This document shows, one piece after another, positions 17,626-26,948 of a stretch of DNA of 64,000 nt. The notes beneath the pieces are model-generated. The model was not told the DNA's origin, ran no database searches, and was given only the letters and a program-made list of their open reading frames with translations. The DNA is taken from positions 2,413,501-2,477,500 of the forward strand of contig NZ_CP051461.1 of NCBI RefSeq assembly GCF_012584515.1. The letters run 5' to 3'. How positions within the stretch are numbered: the stretch's first letter is position 1; each line of letters opens with the position of its first letter. Made by a program: the position numbers and the translations under genes. Source of the DNA: Polaromonas vacuolata (GTDB lineage: Bacteria > Pseudomonadota > Gammaproteobacteria > Burkholderiales > Burkholderiaceae_C).

Positions 17626-18912
17626 CTAGCCAACCAACGTCTGCAGACTGCGCTCATATGCATGCGTGAGCAATTCAAATAAGTCTAACAACTGTTCGCT
17701 AAAAAGAGCCAGCGCAGTGACTTGTTGCCGCTGCACATCCTTGTTTGTACCCGCTTGGCTGATAGCTACGGCACTGGTTTGCATTTGTTGCCAACACAAC
17801 GCGGCACTGGCTAAAGCAGTGCGAATCTCGCTGCTACTCAAAGGTAGAGCGGTCAGCTCTTTCAGCGCGGTGTCAAATTCGAGTGCAACTTGCGCCATAG
17901 CGACACGGGCGCTGTTGTTACCAAAGCCTAGCAACAAAGCAAATTTCGCATAGCGTTGACTCAGCATGCGCTGACGACCCGACTGATTAAGTAAGCGAAG
18001 TGGCGCCATAGAAGCGGCATTTTCTAAACTGGCGGTCAGCCGTTCGGCCTGCTCCAAAAAGGCTTCACCTAGCGCATCAAGCTTTCCGATTTGCTCTGCC
18101 TGCGGCGGCAATTGCAAGGCATGGCGAAACGGATTCCAAGCATTCTGGGTCATCAGTAAAAGATCGCCAAAAGTGGGTTGCGAAAGGCTTTTACTCAAAT
18201 CCGCCAAGCTAATGTCAACATGCAACATGGAGTCTTTTAAGCTCGCGCCCTGCACCGTTTTATGGCCCGCCAAATCGAGCAAGACCAGCTTGATCAGTCG
18301 CTGCGAAAACATACGCAACTGACCAGAGCGGTTCAAATCTTCCGCAAACCGAGCCGAATGAATGATGTGTTGCGAGACCTGACCCACGCGCTGATTCGTT
18401 TGCATGGAAGCACTACGCAACATTTGGTAGGCGTCGTCATCGGAAATCTTACGCGCCCGCATCAATATGGCCTTGGCACGGTCCACCATCTTGCGCTCTT
18501 CAAAGCGGCTGCTTAAGTCGCGCATCTGGACGGCCAGCAACTGTTCTTTCTCAAAACGCGCGATGGCGAGTTGAATCAAGGGCCGTAACCGAGCTTTGTT
18601 GTAGGCATTGATCACATAGGCATGTACGTTGGCTTGAACTGCCAGCGAGATACGCTCGGCATCGCCATCGTTGGTGAACATCAAGACTGGGCAAGGCGCG
18701 TGCTCGGCGATCAACCGCAAAGCATCGAACAAAGCCTGACCCGGCAGTCTGTCTATACAGATGAGGATCTCAGGGCTGAAGTGAATCACTTCGTGTAGCA
18801 GTTTGTCGCTATCGCTGACGCTGGCAACACAAGCTATGCCGGCAGCATCCAAATCGTCTTTTAAGTCCAACGTATTGGCAGGGCCGTTAAGAAATAGTAG
18901 AGCAGAGGTCAT
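17626..18912 (-). CDS. NasT-type ANTAR antiterminator fused to PilJ-type sensor domain
   Basis: 428 residues. An N-terminal receiver-like domain (about 1-120) is followed by an ANTAR RNA-binding domain (about 125-190; RFEERKMVDRAKAILM then DDAYQMLRSASMQTNQRV). Then come two PilJ/type IV pili methyl-accepting-like segments (about 200-410), each with an LRMFSQRLIKL or RQRMLSQRYAKF signature, as in NIT/PilJ nitrate-nitrite sensors. The probable model is that nitrate or nitrite binding lets the ANTAR domain bind the leader hairpin upstream of nirB and prevent termination. It is transcribed divergently from nirB and co-oriented with the kinase gene 60 bp downstream. Confidence 0.87.
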   Translation of the reverse strand: MTSALLFLNGPANTLDLKDDLDAAGIACVASVSDSDKLLHEVIHFSPEILICIDRLPGQALFDALRLIAEHAPCPVLMFTNDGDAERISLAVQANVHAYVINAYNKARLRPLIQLAIARFEKEQLLAVQMRDLSSRFEERKMVDRAKAILMRARKISDDDAYQMLRSASMQTNQRVGQVSQHIIHSARFAEDLNRSGQLRMFSQRLIKLVLLDLAGHKTVQGASLKDSMLHVDISLADLSKSLSQPTFGDLLLMTQNAWNPFRHALQLPPQAEQIGKLDALGEAFLEQAERLTASLENAASMAPLRLLNQSGRQRMLSQRYAKFALLLGFGNNSARVAMAQVALEFDTALKELTALPLSSSEIRTALASAALCWQQMQTSAVAISQAGTNKDVQRQQVTALALFSEQLLDLFELLTHAYERSLQTLVG

Positions 18913-18998
18913 GGTGAATATTTATTAAAGATCAAACATCTCAATCAGTTTAATCCTCATGACAAGCTTAACCAAGACACTAGAAAAATTATTGATAC

Positions 18999-19014
18999 TT
19001 GGCACAAAAATTGC
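18999..19014 (+). promoter_or_regulatory. Sigma-54 (RpoN) promoter of nirB operon
   Basis: TTGGCAC-AAAAA-TTGC matches the -24/-12 consensus (TGGCAC-N5-TTGC) perfectly, with GG at 19001-19002 and GC at 19013-19014. It lies 160-175 bp upstream of the nirB ATG. The predicted transcription start, about 12 nt after the GC, falls at about 19026, the first base of the leader hairpin. This implies NtrC-type nitrogen control of nitrate assimilation. Activator sites were not identified. Confidence 0.88.
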
Positions 19015-19025
19015 TTTTATTGATT

Positions 19026-19088
19026 GGACGCAACGACGCGTCCGGCCTCTCAAAGCATTGAGGGGTTTGCGCATGACGGTGTGCGCAA
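19026..19088 (+). promoter_or_regulatory. ANTAR-type leader hairpins upstream of nirB
   Basis: Three consecutive inverted repeats in the 5' leader. Hairpin 1 (19026-19043) is GGACGC-AACGAC-GCGTCC: a 6-bp stem with a six-base loop having A at position 1 and G at position 4, the known ANTAR recognition pattern. Hairpin 2 (19046-19065) is CCTCTCAA-AGCA-TTGAGGGG with one G-U pair. Hairpin 3 (19067-19088) is TTGCGCA-N8-TGCGCAA. A NasT-type ANTAR protein is encoded divergently. No clear T-run follows hairpin 3, so the terminator part of the switch is not certain, and hairpin 2 does not have an ideal ANTAR hexaloop. Confidence 0.68.
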
Positions 19089-19173
19089 CAACTGCCCGCG
19101 AACTAGCGCGTGCACTCACGCCAACTCAGGCAAACCTTGTCAAAGAACAACTATCTCTAAGCGGAGTGACTCC

Positions 19174-21618
19174 ATGAAAAAATCCAAACTCGTCATGATT
19201 GGCAACGGCATGGCCGGTGTTCGCACGCTCGAAGAGCTGCTTAAAATCGCACCCGACCTGTACGACATCACAGTTTTTGGCGCAGAGCCGCACCCCAACT
19301 ACAACCGCATTTTGCTCAGCCCAGTATTAGCCGGCGAGCAAACGCTTGATCAAATCGTGCTGAACGACTGGGCTTGGTATGAAGACAATCACATCACACT
19401 GCATGTGAGTAAAAAAGTCGTCTCCGTCGACCGCGTCAAACGCATAGTGCGCGCCGAAGACGGCACCGAGGCCGAATACGACCGACTACTCATTTGCACC
19501 GGCTCCAACCCTTTCATACTGCCCCTGCCCGGCAAAGACCTCAAAGGCGTGATCGCTTACCGCGATATTGCCGACACCAACGCCATGATTGAGGCGGCCA
19601 CCCAATACAAAAAAGCCGTGGTGATTGGCGGCGGCTTGCTGGGTCTTGAAGCGGCCAACGGTTTGATGCTGCGCGGCATGGATGTCAGCGTGGTGCATGT
19701 CATGCCTACGCTGATGGAGCGCCAGCTCGACAGCGTGGCCGGCAAACTGCTGCAAAAGTCATTAGAAAAGCGCGGCTTAAAATTTTTAATGGGCGCGCAA
19801 ACGCAAGACCTGCAAGGCGGCATTGGCGCGGATGAAGGGCGCGTCACCAGCATTCGTTTTAAAGATGGCACCGAACTGGCCACCGACTTGGTAGTGATGG
19901 CAGTCGGCATACGCCCCAATACACAATTGGCCGAATCCATGCGCCTTCACTGCGACAAAGGCATTGTGGTCAGCGACACCATGCAAACCATTACCGATGC
20001 GCGGATTTACTCCGTCGGTGAATGCGCAGCCCACCGCGGTATTGCCTACGGTTTGGTCGCACCGCTGTTTGAACAAGCCAAGGTAGCCGCCAATCATTTG
20101 GCGCAGTTTGGTATTGGTCGCTACACCGGCTCGCTAACCTCTACAAAACTCAAAGTTACCGGGATTGATTTGTTCAGCGCCGGGCAATTCATGGGCGGCG
20201 AAGGCACGGAAGAAATCGTCATGAGCGACCCGTTTGGCGGAGTCTACAAAAAGCTGGTAATTAAAGACGACAAACTGGTTGGCGCCTGCTTGTACGGCGA
20301 CACGGTTGACGGCAGCTATTACTTCAAGCTGCTGCGCGACGGCCGCAGCGTGGGCGAGATACGCGAGAAATTAATGTTTGGTGAATCCAACATTGGCGAC
20401 ACCGGCCACGAAGGCCACAGCAAAGCCGCCACCATGCCGGACAGCGCAGAGGTCTGCGGCTGCAACGGCGTGAACAAAGGCGCTATTTGCAAAGCGATTA
20501 AAGACAAAGGTTTATTCACCCTCGATGAAGTACGTAAGCACACCAAGGCCGGCGCTAGCTGCGGCTCTTGCACCGGACTGGTCGAGCAAATTTTGATGTT
20601 TAGCGCCGGCGGCGATTATTCGGCCACGCCGAAACTCAAAGCCATGTGTAGCTGCACCGACCACGGCCACCAAGCGGTGCGTGACGCGATTCGTAAAAAC
20701 AAAATCCTCACGATATCTGCGGTCTACCAATTCATGGAATGGCGCACGCCTAACGGCTGCGCGAGTTGCCGCCCAGCGATTAATTACTACGTCACCAGCA
20801 CCTGGCCGAAAGAGGCAAAAGACGATCCGCAAAGCCGCTACATCAACGAGCGCAGCCATGCCAACATCCAAAAAGACGGCACTTACAGCGTGATACCGCG
20901 CATGTGGGGCGGCGAGACTTCAGCCAGTGAATTGCGCCGCATCGCCGACGTGGTGGACAAATACAAAATCCCCACGGTCAAAGTCACCGGTGGCCAGCGG
21001 ATTGACTTGCTAGGCGTGAAAAAAGAAGACTTGCAAAACGTCTGGAAAGACATTGGCATGCCGTCTGGTCACGCTTACGCCAAAGCGCTGCGCACCGTTA
21101 AAACCTGCGTGGGCAATGAGTGGTGCCGCATGGGCACACAAGACAGCACGCAAATGGGCAAGGATTTAGAACGCGCCATGTGGCGTATGTATGGGCCGCA
21201 CAAAATCAAGTTTGCGGTCAGCGGCTGCCCGCGCAATTGCGCTGAATCGGGTATTAAAGACGTTGGCATTATTGGTGTGGATTCAGGCTGGGAAATGTAT
21301 ATCGCCGGCAATGGCGGCATCAAAACTGAAGTCGCGCATTTCTTCACCAAAGTCAAAACCGCGGCTGAAGTACTGGAATACACTGGCGCGTTTTGTGAGC
21401 TGTATCGCCAAGAAGGCTGGTATCTTGAGCGCACGGTCCACTATGTGAACCGAGTCGGTCTTGAGCATGTGAAAAAGAAAATACTCGAAGACCATGAAGG
21501 CCGAAAAGCACTTTGGGAGCAGCTTCAGTTTGCGCTCGATGGTGAGCCCGACCCGTGGTTTGATTTTAAAGATGCATCGGTAGACACGCGGCAGTTTGAA
21601 AAACTCAGCGCGATCTAA
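19174..21618 (+). CDS. nirB: Assimilatory nitrite reductase [NAD(P)H] large subunit
   Basis: 814 residues. The ATG at 19174 is preferred over an upstream in-frame start at 19024, because it has a GGAG-like site 7-11 nt upstream and the upstream reading crosses the leader hairpins. Order: FAD/NAD-binding domain (GNGMAGVRTLEELL at the N-terminus; VVIGGGLLGLEAANG at about 150), BFD-type [2Fe-2S] cysteines (CGCNGVNKG at about 427; CGSCTGLVEQ), then siroheme/[4Fe-4S] sulfite/nitrite reductase domains with TCVGNEWC (about 643) and CPRNC (about 684). It reduces nitrite to ammonium in the cytoplasm with NirD. First gene of nirB-nirD-nasA-ybiB-cobA. Confidence 0.96.
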   Translation: MKKSKLVMIGNGMAGVRTLEELLKIAPDLYDITVFGAEPHPNYNRILLSPVLAGEQTLDQIVLNDWAWYEDNHITLHVSKKVVSVDRVKRIVRAEDGTEAEYDRLLICTGSNPFILPLPGKDLKGVIAYRDIADTNAMIEAATQYKKAVVIGGGLLGLEAANGLMLRGMDVSVVHVMPTLMERQLDSVAGKLLQKSLEKRGLKFLMGAQTQDLQGGIGADEGRVTSIRFKDGTELATDLVVMAVGIRPNTQLAESMRLHCDKGIVVSDTMQTITDARIYSVGECAAHRGIAYGLVAPLFEQAKVAANHLAQFGIGRYTGSLTSTKLKVTGIDLFSAGQFMGGEGTEEIVMSDPFGGVYKKLVIKDDKLVGACLYGDTVDGSYYFKLLRDGRSVGEIREKLMFGESNIGDTGHEGHSKAATMPDSAEVCGCNGVNKGAICKAIKDKGLFTLDEVRKHTKAGASCGSCTGLVEQILMFSAGGDYSATPKLKAMCSCTDHGHQAVRDAIRKNKILTISAVYQFMEWRTPNGCASCRPAINYYVTSTWPKEAKDDPQSRYINERSHANIQKDGTYSVIPRMWGGETSASELRRIADVVDKYKIPTVKVTGGQRIDLLGVKKEDLQNVWKDIGMPSGHAYAKALRTVKTCVGNEWCRMGTQDSTQMGKDLERAMWRMYGPHKIKFAVSGCPRNCAESGIKDVGIIGVDSGWEMYIAGNGGIKTEVAHFFTKVKTAAEVLEYTGAFCELYRQEGWYLERTVHYVNRVGLEHVKKKILEDHEGRKALWEQLQFALDGEPDPWFDFKDASVDTRQFEKLSAI

Positions 21619-21659
21619 ATAAAGTATCAACACTCAAAAATCAAGAGGAAAAAAATATC

Positions 21660-22046
21660 ATGAGTGAATGGAAAAAAATCTGTCTGGTCAGCGACATCCC
21701 CATGCTCGGTTCGCGCCGTGTTGAACGCGCCCATGGCATGGACGTGGCCTTGTTCCGCACCGATGGCGACGCCGTGTTCGCCCTGTTAGATCGCTGCCCG
21801 CACAAAGGCGGGCCACTCAGTCAAGGCATAGTCTTTGGCAATAGCGTTGCTTGCCCCATGCACAACTGGACCATAGGTCTGGCTGGCGGCTGCGCCAGCG
21901 CGCCAGATGTGGGTTGCACACCGGCTTTCAAAGTGCGTATGGAGGGCGACGCCGTGCATTTAAACCTGCAAGAACTGGCCACATTAGCGATTGATTTGAC
22001 CCGGCCAGTCGCCGGCCCTGCGGGCAAGCAAGCCGCCTGCGCATGA
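21660..22046 (+). CDS. nirD: Nitrite reductase [NAD(P)H] small subunit
   Basis: 128 residues, a Rieske-type small subunit with the ligand motifs CPHKGGPL and CPMHNW (Cys-X-His and Cys-X2-His). In many NirD proteins these ligands are lost; here they are present, so a [2Fe-2S] cluster is likely. It starts 41 bp after nirB with an AGAGGAAAA purine-rich site before the ATG. Its stop overlaps the nasA start by 4 bp (ATGA), indicating coupled translation. Confidence 0.95.
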   Translation: MSEWKKICLVSDIPMLGSRRVERAHGMDVALFRTDGDAVFALLDRCPHKGGPLSQGIVFGNSVACPMHNWTIGLAGGCASAPDVGCTPAFKVRMEGDAVHLNLQELATLAIDLTRPVAGPAGKQAACA

Positions 22047-24907
22047 GCAAGCAAACCCGTTCAACCTGCCCTTACTGCGGTGTTGGCTGCGGCGTCATCA
22101 TCAGCACAGAAGGCGCGCAAATTACCGGCGTTCGGGGCGACCCGGATCACCCTGCCAACTACGGCCGCTTATGCACCAAGGGCTCAACGCTGGCACTCAC
22201 CGCCAGCGCTGCTATCACCGAACAAACCCGCTTGCTGCAACCCATGCAGCGGCTAAACAGAAAGTCTGAACCTAAAGCTACAGCCAGCGCCGTGAGCTGG
22301 AATCACGCGATGGATTTTGCAGCCAGTGGTTTTTCAAAAATCATTGCCGAGCATGGCCCGGATGCAGTGGGTTTTTATATTTCAGGCCAGTTACTCACCG
22401 AGGACTACTACGTCTTTAACAAACTCGCCAAGGGTTTGCTGGGTACCAACAACGTAGACACCAATTCCCGCCTTTGCATGAGTAGCGCCGTCGCCGGCTA
22501 CAAACAAACACTGGGCGCGGATGCGCCGCCTACCTGCTACGACGACGTCAAACACGCCGAGTGCATTTTCATAGTCGGCAGCAACACCGCCTACGCACAC
22601 CCGGTTTTGTTTAGGCGCATTGAAGACGCGAAAGCGGCGAATCCGCAGTTAAAAATAATTTTCTGCGACCCACGCCGCACCGACACCGCAGAGATTGCCG
22701 ACCTCTATTTACCGATTCAGCCCGGCACCGATGTCTCGCTGTTTAACGGCATGCTGCACATCATGTTGTGGGAAGGCTGGTTGGACAACGCCTACATCCG
22801 CAATCACACCACCGGCTTTGAAGCCCTTAAAGCCACAGTGCGCGACTACACGCCCGAATTGGTGGCCGAAACTTGTGGAATTAAAAAAGATGACTTGATG
22901 CTGGCGGCAAAAATGTTTGCCACCTCCAGCGCCACGCTCAGCCTTTACTGCCAAGGCCTGAATCAGTCCAGCAGCGGCACGGCAAAAAATGCCGCCTTGA
23001 TTAATTTGCATCTGGCTACCGCTCAGATCGGCAAACCGGGAGCCGGCCCGTTTTCATTGACCGGCCAGCCGAACGCCATGGGTGGGCGTGAAGTCGGTGG
23101 TCTGGCGAATTTAATCAGCGGCCACCGCGACATGGCCAACCCTGAACACCGCGCCGAAGTTGCCGCACTGTGGGGCGTGGACAGCGTGCCAGATAAGCCC
23201 GGCAAAAGCGCGGTGGAGATGTTTCAAGCCGCAGCCGATGGCGAGATAAAAGCCTTGTGGATTGCTTGCACCAACCCAGTCCAATCCATGCCCGACCAAG
23301 CCACCGTCAGACGCGCACTAGAGCGCGCTGAACTGGTTGTAGTGCAAGAAGCTTTTGCCACCGCCGCGACCTGCGACTGGGCCGACATCTTGCTCCCAGC
23401 GACCACTTGGGGCGAGAAAACCGGCACGGTCACCAACAGCGAGCGTCGCATCAGCCGCGTGCGCTCAGCCGTTGCAGCGCCGGGACAAACCCGCCACGAC
23501 TGGGCCATTGTGGTGGATTTTGCACAGCGGATTGAGGCCAAAACTGGCCGTGAAAAAACACTGTTTCCCTACTCTGTGATTAAGCCCGAATTGGGCGTGG
23601 AAACGATTTGGAACGAACACCGCGAATCCACCCGTGGACGCGACTTAGACATTACCGGCATGAGCTACGCCATGCTTGAAGCCAGCCCCCAGCAATGGCC
23701 CTTAACCGAGGGCCAAAGCACGGGTAAGGCAAGGCTTTACGAAGACGCAGTCTTCCCCACACCAGACGGCAAAGCGCGCTTTGTCAACACTGTCTACAAA
23801 CCAGTGGCTGAGCCGCGTGAATCACGTTTTCCGTTTTCACTGACCACTGGCCGGCTGCGCGATCAGTGGCATGGCATGACGCGCACCGGCACGCTGGGTC
23901 GCTTGTTTGGCCATGTGGCCGAGCCGTCTGTGCAGATGAACCCGCAAGATATGGCACGCCGATTATTGGTCGAAGGCGCACTGGTGCATGTGACCTCCAA
24001 GCGCGGCTCGATAGTGGTGCCGGTGCAAGCATCGAATGAGATTGCGCCCAGCCAAGCGTTTATCGCCATGCACTGGGGAGAAGAGTATTTAAGTGGTTTG
24101 TCGGCAGCGGGCACGCCGCTAGCCGGCGTGAATGCACTGACTACCTCGGCTTATTGCCCCAGCTCTAAACAGCCCGAACTCAAACACGCAACGGTCAAAA
24201 TAATCCAGGCTGAGATGCCGTGGACGCTGCTGGCCATGGCCTGGATTGCGCCCGGCAAAGTGCTTAGCGTGCGCCAGCAACTTAAACCTTTGATGCAAGC
24301 TTTTGCCTTTACCAGCAGCGTGCCTTTTTCTAATAACGCGCCGCTAGAGCAGCCCGAGCAAGAACGCAGCGGCCTACTGTTTAGAGCCGCCGCCTACGAA
24401 GCACCACCCGATGAATTGGTCAGCCAGATCGAAGCCATACTGGGTTTAGACGGCAAAGACTGCCTGCACTACGCCGATCGCAAAAAAGGCCAACGCCGCA
24501 GCATGCGCTTACAACAAGTTAGCGACAACGCCCATTTGACGGGCTTTGTGCTGGCCGGCGACACCAGCGCACAGGCGTGGATAAAGACTTTGCTGCTAGA
24601 GCAGCTACCCGCCCAGTCTTACGGCCGCTTACTGTTGCAACCGGGTGCGAAAGCGCCGATTGCGGTGCAAGCACGCGGCAAGTTGGTGTGCAGCTGTTTT
24701 AACGTCAACGATACGGCGATTGATACGTGCTTGCAGGACTTACGCCAAGGTATTTTGCTCACCGCTGGCGCAGGCTTTATCGCCACTGATGGCCAGCGCT
24801 TGCAAGCCTTGCAAGACCAGCTTCAGTGCGGCACCAACTGCGGCTCTTGCGTGCCCGAGCTCAAACGCCGGATACGCGCGGCCAATGCATTGAGCAAAGC
24901 CGGTTAA
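22043..24907 (+). CDS. nasA: Assimilatory nitrate reductase catalytic subunit
   Basis: 954 residues. It has an N-terminal [4Fe-4S] motif CPYCGVGCGV (about 9-18) with the fourth Cys in RLCTKG. The molybdopterin oxidoreductase core includes SRLCMSSAVAGYK, GSNTAYAHP, CDPRRTDTAE and GQPNAMGGREVGG, and a C-terminal dinucleotide-binding domain has TTGRLRDQWHGMTRTG. A C-terminal BFD-like [2Fe-2S] segment (CSCF at about 882; CGTNCGSC at about 928-935) probably receives electrons. It reduces nitrate to nitrite in the cytoplasm. It overlaps nirD by 4 bp. No nitrate transporter gene lies in this operon. Confidence 0.95.
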   Translation: MSKQTRSTCPYCGVGCGVIISTEGAQITGVRGDPDHPANYGRLCTKGSTLALTASAAITEQTRLLQPMQRLNRKSEPKATASAVSWNHAMDFAASGFSKIIAEHGPDAVGFYISGQLLTEDYYVFNKLAKGLLGTNNVDTNSRLCMSSAVAGYKQTLGADAPPTCYDDVKHAECIFIVGSNTAYAHPVLFRRIEDAKAANPQLKIIFCDPRRTDTAEIADLYLPIQPGTDVSLFNGMLHIMLWEGWLDNAYIRNHTTGFEALKATVRDYTPELVAETCGIKKDDLMLAAKMFATSSATLSLYCQGLNQSSSGTAKNAALINLHLATAQIGKPGAGPFSLTGQPNAMGGREVGGLANLISGHRDMANPEHRAEVAALWGVDSVPDKPGKSAVEMFQAAADGEIKALWIACTNPVQSMPDQATVRRALERAELVVVQEAFATAATCDWADILLPATTWGEKTGTVTNSERRISRVRSAVAAPGQTRHDWAIVVDFAQRIEAKTGREKTLFPYSVIKPELGVETIWNEHRESTRGRDLDITGMSYAMLEASPQQWPLTEGQSTGKARLYEDAVFPTPDGKARFVNTVYKPVAEPRESRFPFSLTTGRLRDQWHGMTRTGTLGRLFGHVAEPSVQMNPQDMARRLLVEGALVHVTSKRGSIVVPVQASNEIAPSQAFIAMHWGEEYLSGLSAAGTPLAGVNALTTSAYCPSSKQPELKHATVKIIQAEMPWTLLAMAWIAPGKVLSVRQQLKPLMQAFAFTSSVPFSNNAPLEQPEQERSGLLFRAAAYEAPPDELVSQIEAILGLDGKDCLHYADRKKGQRRSMRLQQVSDNAHLTGFVLAGDTSAQAWIKTLLLEQLPAQSYGRLLLQPGAKAPIAVQARGKLVCSCFNVNDTAIDTCLQDLRQGILLTAGAGFIATDGQRLQALQDQLQCGTNCGSCVPELKRRIRAANALSKAG

Positions 24908-24931
24908 GCCCGGCATAAGCACAGGCATAAA

Positions 24932-24962
24932 GTCAGGGCTTCGCGTTTAGCCAAGCCCTGAC
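24932..24962 (+). terminator. Hairpin after nasA, terminator-like without T-run
   Basis: Perfect 10-bp inverted repeat GTCAGGGCTT / AAGCCCTGAC with an 11-base loop, 25 bp downstream of nasA. There is no following T-run on either strand, so it may be a weak terminator or an mRNA-stabilising element that lowers expression of ybiB and cobA. Confidence 0.5.
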
Positions 24963-25029
24963 AGATCACAAAACCTCAAAAAAAATCAGCCCGCGTATTG
25001 CCCGACAATCGCCCTCATGGAAAACACTC

Positions 25030-25941
25030 ATGGGCATTAGCCACTACATCAAAGAAATCGGCCGCGGCAAAGACGGCGCTAGGTCGCTCACGCAAGCGCA
25101 AGCTGCCGATCTGCTCAGCCAAGTGCTGGACGCGCAAGTCTCGGATTTAGAAATCGGCGCTTTTTGTCTGGCCATGCGCATCAAGGGCGAGACACCGACT
25201 GAAATGGCTGGCTTTTTGGACGCCGTGCACCAGCGCCTGCAACTAGTCCCAGCGCATGACAGCGGCAGCACCACAGTGGTGATACCCAGCTACAACGGCG
25301 CACGCAAGCTGCCGCTACTGACACCGCTACTGGCTTTGCTGCTGGCGCGTGAAGGTCTAGCAGTACTCATTCACGGCACACCGACAGAGAACAGTCGGCA
25401 ATTTGTGACTGAAGTGCTGGCCGCGCTAGAGATCACAGCCAAAGACCAAGTAAGCGCCATTGCGCCTGGAGAAGTTGCCTTCATCCCCACAGAAGTGCTG
25501 TGCCCAGCACTGAAAAAATTGCTAGATGTGCGGCGCATGGTCGGTCTGCGTAACCCGGCGCACAGCTTGGTCAAGATCATGAATCCTTGTGCAGGCAAAA
25601 GCTTGGTGCTCAGCAGCTATACCCATCCGGAATATGCACTGTCAATGGCGCAGACTTTTGAGCTGACACTCGCTAACGCCATGCTGCTGCGTGGCACCGA
25701 GGGCGAAGTCGTCGCCGATGCGCGCCGCATGCCGCAGATGGAAGGTTTTATCAAAGGCCAACGCAGCTTGCTGCAAGCGACACAGCCCGGCACGTTGGCC
25801 AGCTTGCCCGAATTACCCAAGGGCGTGGATGCAATAATTACTTCGGATTACATTCGAGCTGTCATGCAAGGTAGTCAGCCAATACCCGCTTCTATTGAGA
25901 AGCAGGTGGCGCATATCTTGCATCTGGTTAATCAAATCTAG
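25030..25941 (+). CDS. ybiB: YbiB/TrpD2-family DNA-binding protein
   Basis: 303 residues with the glycosyltransferase family 3 fold of anthranilate phosphoribosyltransferase (N-terminal helical domain with LTQAQAADLLSQVL and EIGAFCLAMRIKGET; then GARKLPLLTPLLALLLARE). The phosphoribosyl-diphosphate motifs of true TrpD are degenerate, as in YbiB (TrpD2), which binds nucleic acid rather than catalysing the TrpD reaction. Its place after nasA is a recurring one in betaproteobacterial nitrate operons; the reason is not known. Confidence 0.85.
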   Translation: MGISHYIKEIGRGKDGARSLTQAQAADLLSQVLDAQVSDLEIGAFCLAMRIKGETPTEMAGFLDAVHQRLQLVPAHDSGSTTVVIPSYNGARKLPLLTPLLALLLAREGLAVLIHGTPTENSRQFVTEVLAALEITAKDQVSAIAPGEVAFIPTEVLCPALKKLLDVRRMVGLRNPAHSLVKIMNPCAGKSLVLSSYTHPEYALSMAQTFELTLANAMLLRGTEGEVVADARRMPQMEGFIKGQRSLLQATQPGTLASLPELPKGVDAIITSDYIRAVMQGSQPIPASIEKQVAHILHLVNQI

Positions 25942-25965
25942 CCGCCAGCCACAAGGAAAAATAAA

Positions 25966-26784
25966 ATGAACCCGGACAACATTCACAGCGATCAAAGTGG
26001 CACTATCCGCCTAGGCAGTTGCACACTGGTAGGCGCTGGACCGGGGGACCCGGAACTGCTCACGCTAAAGGCCTTGAAAGCGATTCAAAAAGCCACCGTA
26101 TTGTTTGTCGATGATTTGGTCAGCGACGAAATCGTGGCGTTTGCCAGCCCCAACGCACGTATTGTTCATGTCGGCAAACGCGGCGGCTGCAAATCAACAC
26201 CGCAAGCCTTTATTGAAAAACTCATGCTAATGGCCGTGCGCGAAGGCGATGACGTGGTCAGACTAAAAGGCGGCGACCCGTTTATTTTTGGCCGAGGTGG
26301 TGAAGAGCAAGAACATTTGCGCGCCGCCGGCGTTGAGGTAACTGTCATCAACGGCATCACCGCTGGGCTGGCCGCCGTGACATCCTTGGGCGTGCCGCTC
26401 ACCCACCGCGACCATGCCTACGGCGTCGTGTTTGTGACCGGTCACGCCAGGCCTGGCGCTGAGGGTTGTGACTGGGGCGCGCTTAGCGCTACTGCGGCGC
26501 AAGCCAGGCTAACGCTGGTGATTTACATGGGCGTGTCGGGCTCTGGGCACATCCAAGACGGTCTGCTGCAAGGCCTGCCCGCCAGCACGCCAGTGGCGAT
26601 TATTCAAAACGCCAGCCTAAGCACACAGCGCCATGCAGTCAGCACCTTGGCACAGATGCGCGCGACGATTCAATCAGAGCATTTGCAAAGCCCCAGCGTG
26701 ATTGTGGTTGGCGATGTGCTGCAGGGTTTGCTGGCACTGAAGATAAACGAGCCGCAACCCCTGCTGCATCAGGTGTCAAACTGA
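25966..26784 (+). CDS. cobA: Uroporphyrinogen-III C-methyltransferase
   Basis: 272 residues. It has the SUMT signature at the N-terminus (GAGPGDPELLTLKAL at about 20), the second site VVRLKGGDPFIFGRGGEE at about 99, and the C-terminal SAM-binding segments. It lacks the dehydrogenase/ferrochelatase half of CysG, so it only makes precorrin-2 for siroheme, the cofactor of the NirB encoded upstream. It starts 24 bp after ybiB with an AAGGAAAAA site before the ATG. The operon appears to end here. Confidence 0.94.
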   Translation: MNPDNIHSDQSGTIRLGSCTLVGAGPGDPELLTLKALKAIQKATVLFVDDLVSDEIVAFASPNARIVHVGKRGGCKSTPQAFIEKLMLMAVREGDDVVRLKGGDPFIFGRGGEEQEHLRAAGVEVTVINGITAGLAAVTSLGVPLTHRDHAYGVVFVTGHARPGAEGCDWGALSATAAQARLTLVIYMGVSGSGHIQDGLLQGLPASTPVAIIQNASLSTQRHAVSTLAQMRATIQSEHLQSPSVIVVGDVLQGLLALKINEPQPLLHQVSN

Positions 26785-26948
26785 TCACAGAAATTCACGA
26801 CAAAGCTTAGGTCGGTGAGAACTGCCCAGTGATCTGAGCTGTGCGGCTTGCGTGATTAATTTTTTAATCCACACCACAGCCCGTTAAATCAGTAATTAAT
26901 TGGTCACAGTCAAAAACTATGATGGACTTTTTTAAAGAAAAACCCATC

